A stretch of 16,421 bases of DNA from UBA6921 sp964532385. GTDB lineage: Bacteria; Pseudomonadota; Gammaproteobacteria; SG8-11. The notes below the pieces were generated by a model. That model was given only the letters and a program-made list of their open reading frames with translations, was not told where the DNA came from and did no database searches. The translations under genes and the position numbers were made by a program. Positions 1 to 7,556 of the stretch are shown in pieces (the stretch's first letter is position 1; the number at the start of each line of letters is the position of its first letter). The stretch spans positions 1 to 16,421 of the forward strand of contig CAZHHW010000078.1 of assembly GCA_964532385.1 (NCBI GenBank), in the 5' to 3' direction.

Positions 1-1322
1 CCCGCCGGGATCGACATGCCGGGAATACCGGCGAGATTCACCGCGATGGTGTAAATGTCGGACAGGTACATGGTCACCGGGTCGTCGGTTTTTTCGCCGA
101 GGTTAAATGCCACTGTCGGCGAGGTGGGGCCCATGATGACGTCGACTTCTTTATAAGCGTTTTTGAAATCGTCCGAAATCAGGCGGCGCAGTTTCTGCGC
201 TTTTAAATAATAGGCATCGTAATAACCTGAGCTGAGCGCGTAGGTGCCGATCATGATGCGGCGTTTCACTTCGGCGCCGAAGCCTTCGCCGCGCGAGCGC
301 TTGTACAAATCCATCAGGTCGACGGGCTGATCGCAGCGATAGCCATAACGCACGCCGTCGAAGCGCGACAGGTTGGAGGAACACTCGGCGGGTGCGACCA
401 CATAATACGTCGGCACCGACAGACCGCTGTTGGGCAGACTGATCTCTTTGAGCGTGGCGCCAAGTTTTTCGTACTGCTTGAGCGCGTCGCGAATCACTTG
501 CTCGACTTTAGTGTCAAGACCCTGACCGAAAAACTCCTTGGGGATGCCAATACGCAATCCGGCGAGGGAATTATTCAGGCTTGCCGTGTAGTCCGGCACC
601 GGCGTATCCACGCTGGTGGAATCCTTGCTGTCGAAGCCCGCGATCACATTCATCAGCAACGCGACGTCTTCGGCGCTGCGCCCCATCGGACCACCCTGAT
701 CGAGGCTCGATGCGAACGCGATCATGCCGTACCGCGACACGCGGCCGTAAGTCGGCTTCAAACCGGTCAGATTACAAAGTGCCGCGGGTTGACGTATAGA
801 ACCGCCGGTGTCGGTGCCGGTGGCGATCGGCGCCAGGCGCGCGGCAACCGCCGCCGCCGAACCGCCCGACGAACCGCCGGGCACGGCGTTCAAATCATAG
901 GGATTGCGCACCGGACCGAAATAACTGGTTTCGTTCGACGAGCCCATCGCAAACTCGTCCATGTTGGTTTTGCCCAGCATCACCATGCCGGCGTCATTGC
1001 AACGCTGCACCAAAGTCGCGTCGTAAGGTGCGATGAAATTCGCAAGCATCTTGGAACCGCAGGTGGTCTTCACGCCCTGGGTGCAAAAAATATCCTTCTG
1101 CGCGAGCGGTATTCCGGTCAGTGCGGCGGCTTGTCCTTTTGCGATACGCGCGTCGGCGGCTTGCGCCTGTTTGAGGGCGAGTTCTTCGGCAACCGTGACG
1201 AAGGCATTCAGCGACTTGCCTTGCGTGGCGATGCGTTGCAAAAAAGCGCGCGTGAGTTCAACGCTGGAAAATTTTTTCGCTTTGAGTCCGGCGGACAGGG
1301 CGGCGAGGCTGAGGGTGTGCAT
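1..1322 (-). CDS. gatA: Asp-tRNA(Asn)/Glu-tRNA(Gln) amidotransferase subunit A, 3' end outside window
   Basis: This is the amidase subunit of the GatCAB complex. It hydrolyses glutamine and supplies ammonia for converting mischarged Glu-tRNA(Gln) or Asp-tRNA(Asn) to the amidated form in the cytoplasm. Translating the minus strand from the ATG at 1322 gives 440 residues of a family usually near 480-490, so the C-terminal end (about a tenth) is missing beyond base 1. The amidase-signature Ser-cisSer-Lys triad is intact: Lys76 (in PLAQKD), Ser151 (in PGGSSGGS) and Ser175 (in TDTGGSIRQP). The spacings of 75 and 24 residues match the known enzyme (Lys79, Ser154, Ser178). The start is fixed by the conserved N-terminus MHTLSLAAL. 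gatC lies 41 bp upstream on the same strand, so the two are very probably co-transcribed, and gatB is expected beyond the left edge. Identification is secure. Confidence 0.97.
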   Translation of the reverse strand, partial: MHTLSLAALSAGLKAKKFSSVELTRAFLQRIATQGKSLNAFVTVAEELALKQAQAADARIAKGQAAALTGIPLAQKDIFCTQGVKTTCGSKMLANFIAPYDATLVQRCNDAGMVMLGKTNMDEFAMGSSNETSYFGPVRNPYDLNAVPGGSSGGSAAAVAARLAPIATGTDTGGSIRQPAALCNLTGLKPTYGRVSRYGMIAFASSLDQGGPMGRSAEDVALLMNVIAGFDSKDSTSVDTPVPDYTASLNNSLAGLRIGIPKEFFGQGLDTKVEQVIRDALKQYEKLGATLKEISLPNSGLSVPTYYVVAPAECSSNLSRFDGVRYGYRCDQPVDLMDLYKRSRGEGFGAEVKRRIMIGTYALSSGYYDAYYLKAQKLRRLISDDFKNAYKEVDVIMGPTSPTVAFNLGEKTDDPVTMYLSDIYTIAVNLAGIPGMSIPA

Positions 1323-1363
1323 GGGAGTCCTTTTATTTTATCGACTACACTTAAACGACGCGG

Positions 1364-1651
1364 CTACTCAAGCACCTGCGGGACTAGGTATAAACCACAA
1401 TCCACCTGTGGCGCGATCGACTGAAATGTGTCGCGCTGATTCGTTTCGCTGACCACGTCGTCACGCAAGCGCTGCGCGGTATCGAGCGGATGCGCCATCG
1501 GCAATACGGCGCGCGTATCGACTTTGTTCATCTGCTCGACCAGGGCAAGGATGTTGGACAGGTTGCGGCTGTACAGCTCAATGTCCTGCTCGCTGACGGC
1601 CAGGCGCGCAAGGTGTGCGATTTTTTCCACATCGGCTTTACTTAAGGACAT
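1364..1651 (-). CDS. gatC: Asp-tRNA(Asn)/Glu-tRNA(Gln) amidotransferase subunit C
   Basis: GatC is the small subunit that wraps around and stabilises GatA and GatB in the amidotransferase complex. The ATG at 1651 gives 95 residues, the usual family length. It begins MSLSKADVEKIAHLARLAVS, the typical GatC N-terminus, and has the conserved DV(V)SE and C-terminal VPQVLE features. The frame stays open about 30 codons further upstream, but that extension has no family similarity and reaches into the promoter region, so I choose the MSLSK start. Its Shine-Dalgarno sequence is weak (GAGAA about 9 bases before ATG). It is the first gene of a leftward gatC-gatA unit transcribed divergently from mreB. 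I found no convincing sigma70 promoter for it in the 219-bp intergenic region. Confidence 0.96.
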   Translation of the reverse strand: MSLSKADVEKIAHLARLAVSEQDIELYSRNLSNILALVEQMNKVDTRAVLPMAHPLDTAQRLRDDVVSETNQRDTFQSIAPQVDCGLYLVPQVLE

Positions 1652-1796
1652 GGTCGGGTTCTCGGCTCGAGGAAAATTTGAAGGCGTAAAAGTTACCATA
1701 GTCACGCACTTGCTACCACGCTCACGCCGCTCAAGGAGCATTCACAACTAGTCGTTAATGAGGATGGTCTGAGCAGCGCAAGTGCCGGAACAAACC

Positions 1797-1825
1797 TTGC
1801 TGAAGCAAAACTCCGCTGCTAGAGT
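1797..1825 (+). promoter_or_regulatory. candidate sigma70 promoter for mreB
   Basis: TTGCTG at 1797-1802 is followed, after exactly 17 bp, by TAGAGT at 1820-1825. TGC immediately precedes that hexamer, which makes it an extended -10 element. Transcription would begin near 1832, leaving a leader of about 40 bases before the mreB ATG at 1871. The rest of the 219-bp gatC-mreB intergenic region shows no other strong element. This is pattern matching by eye; the geometry is good but the -35 matches only three of six consensus bases. Confidence 0.5.
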
Positions 1826-1870
1826 AAGCCCTATTTTTCCCCACCCTAAAAATCAGGAACCGATTCCATC

Positions 1871-2923
1871 ATGTTCTCCCGCCTCTCCGGAATGTTCTCC
1901 AACGATTTGTCCATCGACCTTGGTACGGCCAACACGCTTATTTATGTACGCGGGCAGGGCATCGTGCTCAATGAACCGTCGGTGGTTGCAATTCGTCAAG
2001 AACGGGGACCGGGCGGACCGCGCACCATCGCCGCTGTCGGCGCCGAAGCCAAACGCATGCTCGGCCGCACGCCGGGAAATATCGTCGCGGTGCGGCCATT
2101 GAAAGACGGCGTGATCGCCGATTTCACCGTCACCGAAAAAATGTTGCAGCACTTCATCAAGAAAGTGCATCAGGACAAGTTCCGTTTCTTTCGTCCCAGT
2201 CCGCGCGTGCTGGTGTGCGTGCCGTGCGGTTCCACGCAAGTCGAACGGCGCGCGATCAAGGAATCCGCCGCCGGCGCCGGTGCGCGCGAGGTCTATTTAA
2301 TAGAAGAGCCGATGGCCGCCGCGATCGGCGCCGGTCTGCCGGTATCCGAAGCCAGCGGTTCGATGGTGGTCGACATCGGCGGCGGCACCACCGAAGTCGC
2401 GATCATCTCGCTGTCGGGCATCGTGTACTCCGCATCCGTGCGCATCGGCGGCGACCGTTTCGACGAAGCCATCATTTCTTACATCCGCCGCAACTACGGC
2501 ACGCTGATCGGCGAATCCACCGCTGAAAAAGTCAAGCATGAGATCGGTTCGGCCTATCCCGGCGACGAAGTGCGCGAACTTGAAATCAAGGGCCGTAACC
2601 TAGCCGAAGGCGTGCCGCGCAGTTTCACCGTTAACAGCAACGAGATTCTCGAAGCCTTGCAGGATCCGCTGTCCGGCATCGTCAGCGCGGTAAAAACCGC
2701 GCTGGAACAAACGCCGCCGGAATTGGGCTCCGATGTCGCCGAGCGCGGCATGGTCCTGACCGGCGGCGGTGCCTTGCTCCGCGGCCTGGATCGCCTGCTG
2801 CAAGAAGAAACCGGCTTGCCGGTCGTGATTGCCGAAGACCCGCTCACCTGTGTGGCACGCGGCGGCGGGCGGGCGCTTGAAATGCTCGACGAAACTGGCG
2901 GAGAATTGTTCCTCGTCGAATAA
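1871..2923 (+). CDS. mreB: rod shape-determining protein MreB (bacterial actin)
   Basis: MreB is the actin-like ATPase that polymerises on the inner face of the cytoplasmic membrane and orients the elongasome during lateral wall growth. The 350-residue product matches the family length (347 in E. coli). It carries the phosphate-1 loop IDLGTANTLIY (about residues 15-25), the phosphate-2 motif VVDIGGGTTEVA, and the adenosine loop LTGGGALLRG near the C-terminus. The start ATG gives MFSRLSGMFSNDLSID, whose amphipathic N-terminal segment is where MreB binds membrane in gammaproteobacteria. A modest AGGAA lies at 1855-1859, 11 bases upstream. The sequence is clearly of the gamma type (KHEIGSAYPGDEVRELEIKG). 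It is the first gene of mreBCD, divergent from gatC, probably driven from the promoter at 1797-1825. Confidence 0.98.
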   Translation: MFSRLSGMFSNDLSIDLGTANTLIYVRGQGIVLNEPSVVAIRQERGPGGPRTIAAVGAEAKRMLGRTPGNIVAVRPLKDGVIADFTVTEKMLQHFIKKVHQDKFRFFRPSPRVLVCVPCGSTQVERRAIKESAAGAGAREVYLIEEPMAAAIGAGLPVSEASGSMVVDIGGGTTEVAIISLSGIVYSASVRIGGDRFDEAIISYIRRNYGTLIGESTAEKVKHEIGSAYPGDEVRELEIKGRNLAEGVPRSFTVNSNEILEALQDPLSGIVSAVKTALEQTPPELGSDVAERGMVLTGGGALLRGLDRLLQEETGLPVVIAEDPLTCVARGGGRALEMLDETGGELFLVE

Positions 2924-2930
2924 AGACAGG

Positions 2931-2959
2931 GAATTCTTGTCCAAGAATTCTGAACTTGG
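2931..2959. repeat. overlapping inverted repeats between mreB and mreC
   Basis: GAATTCTTG (2931-2939) and CAAGAATTC (2942-2950) form a perfect 9-bp inverted repeat around a 2-base centre, 7 bp after the mreB stop. The right arm also begins a second, weaker inverted repeat, CCAAG (2941-2945) with CTTGG (2955-2959). The two hairpins cannot form at the same time. No T-tract follows, so this is not a classical intrinsic terminator. It could be an RNA processing or mRNA-stabilising element setting the MreB:MreC ratio, or a protein-binding site. The role is inference. Confidence 0.55.
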
Positions 2960-2997
2960 TCATGCACGCCTTACTTAAACTGTCAGGCACTGTCAGC

Positions 2998-3011
2998 GGA
3001 GTTTCACCATT
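2998..3011 (+). promoter_or_regulatory. ribosome binding site and ATT start codon of mreC
   Basis: GGAG at 2998-3001 is separated by 7 bases from an ATT at 3009-3011. That ATT lies exactly where MreC homologues begin (ATT then KQLF, against MKPIF or IKPLF in other gammaproteobacteria). The frame is closed by TAA at 2976-2978 and contains no ATG, GTG or TTG between that stop and GTG 3078. This site decides the start of mreC. Confidence 0.6.
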
Positions 3012-3896
3012 AAACAACTGTTCACTGTCGGCTCGACCGCAACCCTCCGGTTAGTCGTTCTAGCCGCTCTTTCGATTGTGCTCATGACCGTGGACCACCG
3101 CGCGAATTACCTTGAAAGCATCCGCGGCGGTATTTCCGTGGTGCTTTACCCATTGCAGTTCATGGTCGACGCGCCAATGCGCGCGAGTTCCTGGGCAGGC
3201 GACACGCTGACTTCGCGCAGCGCATTGTTGCAGGAGCTCGATGATCTGCGCACCCGCCAACTGGTTTACAAAACCGAGCTGCAAAAACTCGTCGCGGTGG
3301 AAACCGAGAACCGCCGCTTACGCGATTTGCTGCAGTCCTCGCAGCGCGTGGAGCACAAAGTTTTAATCGCGGAAATTCTCGCCGCCGATCTGGATCCCTT
3401 CAGCCGCCAGGTCGTCATCAATAAAGGTTCGGATCATGGCGTGTTCCGCGGCCAGCCGATTTTGGACTCCGACGGCGCCATGGGGCAGGTGATTCATGTC
3501 GGGCCGGTTTCCAGCACCGCGATGCTGCTGACCGATGCCAACAGCGCAATTCCAGTGCAGGTATTACGCAATGGCTTGCGTTCCATCGCGGTCGGCAGCG
3601 CCGATCAAAATTCACTGGATTTACCTTATCTGGCGAACAATGCCGATGTCGAGGTCGGCGACCTGCTGGTGTCCTCCGGGCTGGGCGGCCGGTTTCCGTC
3701 CGGTTTCCCGGTCGGGCGGGTGACGGCGGTTGAAAAGGACATGCGCCAGTCTTATGCCAAGGTCGTTGCCACGCCCAGCGCGCGGCTGGACCGGGTACGG
3801 GAAGTGCTGCTGGTGTTTTCCGATCATGACCAGACCCCTCCCACCGGCGCCTTGCCTGCTGCGCCTGCGGCCGCCGCGCCGCCCCCCGCACGGTAA
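3009..3896 (+). CDS. mreC: rod shape-determining protein MreC
   Basis: MreC is the bitopic periplasmic scaffold of the elongasome; it contacts MreB/MreD and activates PBP2-RodA. From the ATT at 3009 the product is 295 residues: a short cytoplasmic tail, one membrane helix (about 13-28, LRLVVLAALSIVLMTV), a coiled-coil region (about 55-95), then the paired beta-domain core with DPFSRQVVINKGSDHGVFRGQPI and SGLGGRFPSGFPVG. It ends in an Ala/Pro-rich tail. The first conventional start is GTG 3078, residue 24, which would delete most of the membrane helix. SD position, homology and topology therefore all favour ATT. AUU initiation is known in bacteria (infC, pcnB) but is rare. The gene follows mreB by 85 bp and precedes mreD by 6 bp. 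Identity is certain; the start is likely but unproven, and a sequencing error remains possible. Confidence 0.93.
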   Translation: MKQLFTVGSTATLRLVVLAALSIVLMTVDHRANYLESIRGGISVVLYPLQFMVDAPMRASSWAGDTLTSRSALLQELDDLRTRQLVYKTELQKLVAVETENRRLRDLLQSSQRVEHKVLIAEILAADLDPFSRQVVINKGSDHGVFRGQPILDSDGAMGQVIHVGPVSSTAMLLTDANSAIPVQVLRNGLRSIAVGSADQNSLDLPYLANNADVEVGDLLVSSGLGGRFPSGFPVGRVTAVEKDMRQSYAKVVATPSARLDRVREVLLVFSDHDQTPPTGALPAAPAAAAPPPAR

Positions 3897-3902
3897 ACAC
3901 GC

Positions 3903-4391
3903 ATGGCGCTACGCGAACACACCGGCGGCGGTTTGATCTTTTTCAGCTTCATTGCGGCGCTCTTGCTCACCATCGTGGTGCTGCCGGATTGGGCGCGGCC
4001 GGCGCGGCCGGAACTGGTGACCATGCTGGTGATTTATTGGTGCCTGATGGTGCCGGAGCGGGTTGGCGTAGGCACCAGCTGGCTGATCGGCTTGATGATG
4101 GACGTCGCGCAAGGTGCATTACTGGGTCAACACGCGCTGGCCTATGCGTTGATTGGGTGGATCACGCTCAAGCTGCATCAACGCATTCGGGTGTTCCCGA
4201 TTTGGCAACAGGCCCTGAGCGTGTTTTTATTGTTGATCCTGAGCGAGATGCTGGTGCTGTGGATTAAAGGTATCGCGGGCCATCCGCCGCAGGGCTGGAG
4301 CTACTGGCTGCCGTCGATCACCAGCATGGTGCTGTGGCCGTTCTTTTTCTCCTTCATGCGCACCGTGCGCCGCTATTTCGTTCATGCATAA
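3903..4391 (+). CDS. mreD: rod shape-determining protein MreD
   Basis: MreD is the multi-spanning inner-membrane component of the Mre complex. The 162-residue length matches the family. About five hydrophobic segments are visible (roughly residues 10-27, 36-55, 58-90, 102-122 and 137-153). The characteristic stretch GLMMDVAQGALLGQHALAY, with the conserved D...G.LLGQ.AL pattern, sits in the middle. The ATG at 3903 follows the mreC stop by only 6 bp and has no clear Shine-Dalgarno sequence, so translation is probably coupled to mreC. It closes the mreBCD unit; 174 bp separate it from the PBP2 gene. Confidence 0.95.
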   Translation: MALREHTGGGLIFFSFIAALLLTIVVLPDWARPARPELVTMLVIYWCLMVPERVGVGTSWLIGLMMDVAQGALLGQHALAYALIGWITLKLHQRIRVFPIWQQALSVFLLLILSEMLVLWIKGIAGHPPQGWSYWLPSITSMVLWPFFFSFMRTVRRYFVHA

Positions 4392-4539
4392 CCACCGCAT
4401 CAGAGCTGACGCAATGCGCCCGCGGGATATTTTTGCCGGACGCAGCGCAAACCCGCAACCGCACCGTGCGAAACCAGCGGCTTCGAGCCCCGCGTGCTAC
4501 CGGCGGCTGAGGCGATGCGGCTTCATGCCGTCCATGGGC

Positions 4540-4545
4540 TATAAC
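4540..4545 (+). promoter_or_regulatory. possible -10 element upstream of mrdA
   Basis: The 174-bp mreD-mrdA gap (4392-4565) holds no recognisable gene. TATAAC at 4540-4545 matches five of six -10 bases and lies about 20 bp before the mrdA ATG, but no good -35 sits 16-18 bp upstream. It could be a weak internal promoter giving mrdA-rodA some independence from mreBCD, or chance. AGGCGG at 4546-4551 is the nearest SD-like string and is rather far (14 bases) from the ATG. Confidence 0.22.
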
Positions 4546-4565
4546 AGGCGGCAAGACCCCTAGCG

Positions 4566-6416
4566 ATGCGTATCACGATTAAAGATCACTTCCGCGAAAC
4601 GGAAATATTTCTGGGACGCGTCGTATTTGCCGGCTTCGTCGTGCTGGCGCTGGTGTTGACCGTGATCGGACGGCTCGCCTATTTGCAAATGATCGAGCAC
4701 GACCACTACACCACGCTGTCGCAAAGCAATCGCATTCATTTGTTGCCGGTGGCGCCCAACCGCGGCTTGATCCTGGACCGCGAAGGCGTGGTACTGGCGC
4801 AGAACTACCCCACCTTCACGCTTTCCATCACCCCGGAACGCGCCCAGGGCGTGAATGACACGCTGGCACGGCTGGCCGAAGTGATCACACTTGATGATGT
4901 CGACATCCAGCGCTTCAAGAAACAATTGCGGCATGGACGCGCCTATCAAACCATCCCGCTGCGCTTCCATTTAAGCGATGAAGAAGTCGCGCGCTTTGCG
5001 CTCGACCGCTACCTGTTCCCCGGCGTGGAACTGGCCGCGCCGCTCACGCGCCATTACCCGCAAGGCGAACTCGCCGCGCACGTGGTCGGCTATGTCGGCC
5101 GCATCGACGAACAGGAAATGGCGGCGCTGGTCGATGTCAACAACTACGACGGCACCAACCACATTGGTAAAACCGGCATCGAAAAACAATACGAAGACGT
5201 ATTGCATGGTTTTGTCGGCAATCAGGAAGTGGAAACCAATGCGCAAGGCCGCAGCATCCGCGTGCTCAACCGCAAAGAACCCACGCCCGGTACCCATTTG
5301 CATTTGCACATCAGCGCGCTGCTGCAAAAAATCGCGATGGATGCGCTGGGCGACAACAATGGGGCGGTGGTGGCGATTGATCCGCAAACCGGCGCGGTAC
5401 TCACGCTCGCCAGCAAACCGGCGTTCGATCCCAATCTGTTCGTCAACGGCATTGACTCGGCCACCTACAAGGCCTTGCTCACCTCGCCCGACCAGCCACT
5501 CTATAACCGCGCGGTCAACGGGCAATACCCACCGGGCTCGACAATTAAACCTTTCTACGCGATGGCCGCGCTGGAATACAACATGCCGGAGTCCACGGGC
5601 GCGGTGCATTGCCGCGGTTTCTACCAGTTGCCGGGCGATACTCACCGTTTTCGCGACTGGAAGAAAGAAGGTCACGGCAGCGTCGATATCGACCGCGCGA
5701 TTACCGAATCCTGCGACGTGTATTTTTACACCCTGGCGGCCAATATGGGCATTGATCGCATGTCGCAATTTCTCGGTTATTTCGGCTTCGGCGCGCGCAC
5801 CGGCATCGACATCCCCAACGAATTCACCGGGCTGTTGCCGTCGCGCGCATGGAAACGCAGGGCCCGTAAAGACAACTGGTACACGGGGGAATCGGTGTCG
5901 ATGGGCATCGGTCAAGGCTATTTATCGGTCACGCCATTGCAGCTTTCCGCAAATACGGCCGCCTTGAGCGTGCGCGGGGTGCGCCGCACCCCGCGCGTGG
6001 TGGCTTCGCTCGAAAATCCGGACACCAATGAATTGCAGCCCATTGATCCCGTCTCGCTTCCCAATGTGCCAACCCAGGTTCCGGATCATTGGACCACCGT
6101 CATTACCGCAATGACGCATGTGATTAATGGCGCGCGCGGCACGGCGAAAGGCATCAGCAAGGACATTACCTATACGGCCGCGGGTAAAACCGGCACGGCG
6201 CAAGTGTTCGGCTTGAAACAGGACGAAAAATACAAAGAATCCGAAGTGGAAAAAAAGCTGCGCGATCATGCCTGGTTCATGACCTTCGCCCCCGTCGACA
6301 ATCCGCGCATCGCGGTCGCCGTAATTGTCGAGAACGGCGGTCACGGCGGCTCGACCGCCGCGCCGATCGCACGCAAACTGATGGACGCCTATCTGGTCCC
6401 CAAACCCGCCTCATGA
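4566..6416 (+). CDS. mrdA: penicillin-binding protein 2, peptidoglycan DD-transpeptidase
   Basis: PBP2 is the class B transpeptidase of the elongasome. It cross-links stem peptides in glycan strands polymerised by RodA, at the periplasmic face of the inner membrane. The 616-residue product has a short cytoplasmic N-terminus, one membrane helix (about 17-36), the PBP dimer/pedestal domain (NRGLILDREGVVLAQN about 65-80), and a transpeptidase domain. All three penicillin-binding motifs are present: Ser325-T-I-Lys328 in PPGSTIKPF, Ser382-C-D384 (the SxD form typical of PBP2), and Lys541-T-G in KTGTAQ. These sit close to the E. coli positions. The stop overlaps the rodA start by ATGA, so the two partners are translationally coupled. 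Long open frames on the other strand and frame here are codon-composition shadows. Confidence 0.98.
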   Translation: MRITIKDHFRETEIFLGRVVFAGFVVLALVLTVIGRLAYLQMIEHDHYTTLSQSNRIHLLPVAPNRGLILDREGVVLAQNYPTFTLSITPERAQGVNDTLARLAEVITLDDVDIQRFKKQLRHGRAYQTIPLRFHLSDEEVARFALDRYLFPGVELAAPLTRHYPQGELAAHVVGYVGRIDEQEMAALVDVNNYDGTNHIGKTGIEKQYEDVLHGFVGNQEVETNAQGRSIRVLNRKEPTPGTHLHLHISALLQKIAMDALGDNNGAVVAIDPQTGAVLTLASKPAFDPNLFVNGIDSATYKALLTSPDQPLYNRAVNGQYPPGSTIKPFYAMAALEYNMPESTGAVHCRGFYQLPGDTHRFRDWKKEGHGSVDIDRAITESCDVYFYTLAANMGIDRMSQFLGYFGFGARTGIDIPNEFTGLLPSRAWKRRARKDNWYTGESVSMGIGQGYLSVTPLQLSANTAALSVRGVRRTPRVVASLENPDTNELQPIDPVSLPNVPTQVPDHWTTVITAMTHVINGARGTAKGISKDITYTAAGKTGTAQVFGLKQDEKYKESEVEKKLRDHAWFMTFAPVDNPRIAVAVIVENGGHGGSTAAPIARKLMDAYLVPKPAS

Positions 6417-7552
6417 AACTCGCCGACTTCACACGCTTCGGTTATGCCGACAACAATAGCGCCACCCGAAAATCGCTGGCGGTGCGTCTGCACATCGATG
6501 TGCCGCTGTTTGTCGGGCTGGCGGCGCTCACCGTGACCAGTCTGATCATTCTTTACAGCTCCAGCGGCCAAAGCGTCGACACCGTGATGCGGCAGTCGCT
6601 GCGCATCCTGCTGGCATTCAGCCTAATGTTGGCGTTGGCGCAGATTTCCCCGCAGCATCTGCAGCGCTGGTCGCCCTGGCTATATGCAAGCGGTCTGGTG
6701 ATGCTGGTTCTGGTGCTGGGCATCGGCCACGTCGGCAAAGGCGCGCAACGCTGGCTCGACATCGGTTTTGTGCGTTTCCAGCCGTCCGAAATCATGAAAC
6801 TGGGCGTGCCCATGATGCTGGCCTGGTACTTTGCGGAACATCCGATTCCACCACGCTTCTGGCGCTTGCTGCTGGCGGCGGCGCTGGTCGGCATCCCGGT
6901 CGCGCTGATCGCCAAACAACCGGATCTGGGCACCGCCATGTTAATCAGCATCGGCGGATTCCTGGTGCTGTTTTTCGCGGGCATGTCCTGGAAGCTGCTG
7001 GTGGGCATGGGGATCACCGGCGGCGCCCTGGCACCGATCGCCTGGTCGATGATGCACGATTATCAGCGGCAGCGAGTATTGACATTTATCAATCCGGAGA
7101 CCGACCCGCTGGGGACCGGCTATCACATTATTCAGTCGACGATTGCGATCGGTTCCGGCGGAACCTACGGCAAGGGCTGGCTGAACGGCACGCAATCGCA
7201 GCTCGACTTCCTGCCCGAGCGTTCGACCGACTTTATTTTCGCCGCCTTCTCGGAAGAATTTGGCTTCATAGGCGGCTGCGTCTTGCTGGCGATTTACATG
7301 TTTGTCGTCGCCCGCTGCCTGTTCATTTCGGCGCAGGGGCAAGACACCTTCGCGCGTCTGCTGTCGGCGAGCCTGGCCGTGACTTTTTCCGGCTATGTGT
7401 TCATCAATACCGGCATGGTCACCGGATTATTGCCCGTGGTCGGCGTACCGCTCCCCTTGGTAAGCTATGGCGGTACCTCGATCGTTACACTGATGGCCGG
7501 TTTCGGCATCCTCATGTCCATCCATACGCATCGCAAGCTGTTGCCGACCTGA
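6413..7552 (+). CDS. rodA: peptidoglycan glycosyltransferase RodA (SEDS family)
   Basis: RodA polymerises lipid II into glycan strands and works as a pair with PBP2 in the inner membrane. The 379-residue protein has about ten hydrophobic segments. It shows the SEDS signatures ILYSSSGQS near TM1, GAQRWLDIGFVRFQPSE, KQPDLGTA, the loop GTQSQLDFLPERSTDFIF with the catalytic-type Asp273, and GVPLPLVSYGGTS near the C-terminus. The N-terminal cytoplasmic tail (about 30 residues before TM1) is somewhat long. Its ATG lies inside the mrdA stop (ATGA at 6413-6416). mltB follows after 4 bp, which indicates one transcript. Confidence 0.98.
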   Translation: MKLADFTRFGYADNNSATRKSLAVRLHIDVPLFVGLAALTVTSLIILYSSSGQSVDTVMRQSLRILLAFSLMLALAQISPQHLQRWSPWLYASGLVMLVLVLGIGHVGKGAQRWLDIGFVRFQPSEIMKLGVPMMLAWYFAEHPIPPRFWRLLLAAALVGIPVALIAKQPDLGTAMLISIGGFLVLFFAGMSWKLLVGMGITGGALAPIAWSMMHDYQRQRVLTFINPETDPLGTGYHIIQSTIAIGSGGTYGKGWLNGTQSQLDFLPERSTDFIFAAFSEEFGFIGGCVLLAIYMFVVARCLFISAQGQDTFARLLSASLAVTFSGYVFINTGMVTGLLPVVGVPLPLVSYGGTSIVTLMAGFGILMSIHTHRKLLPT

Positions 7553-7556
7553 CGCT

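Noticed and set aside
498..1424. 308-codon plus-strand open frame over gatA and part of gatC
   Set aside because: It lies antisense to a clearly conserved amidotransferase gene, has Arg/His-rich composition typical of GC-rich antisense frames, and no recognisable domain.
2931..2950. Intrinsic terminator after mreB
   Set aside because: The hairpin is AT-rich at its base and not followed by a T-tract, and the downstream mreC belongs to the same functional unit.
3078..3896. mreC starting at GTG 3078
   Set aside because: This start removes most of the membrane helix, lies after conserved N-terminal residues and lacks a well-placed SD; ATT 3009 fits better.
4971..5915. 314-codon minus-strand open frame inside mrdA
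   Set aside because: Antisense shadow of the PBP2 transpeptidase domain; composition is Arg/His/Val-rich with no motif.
4978..5967. 329-codon plus-strand frame overlapping mrdA in another frame
   Set aside because: Low-complexity Arg/Ser/Thr/Trp-rich translation; the frame with SxxK, SxD and KTG motifs is the real one.
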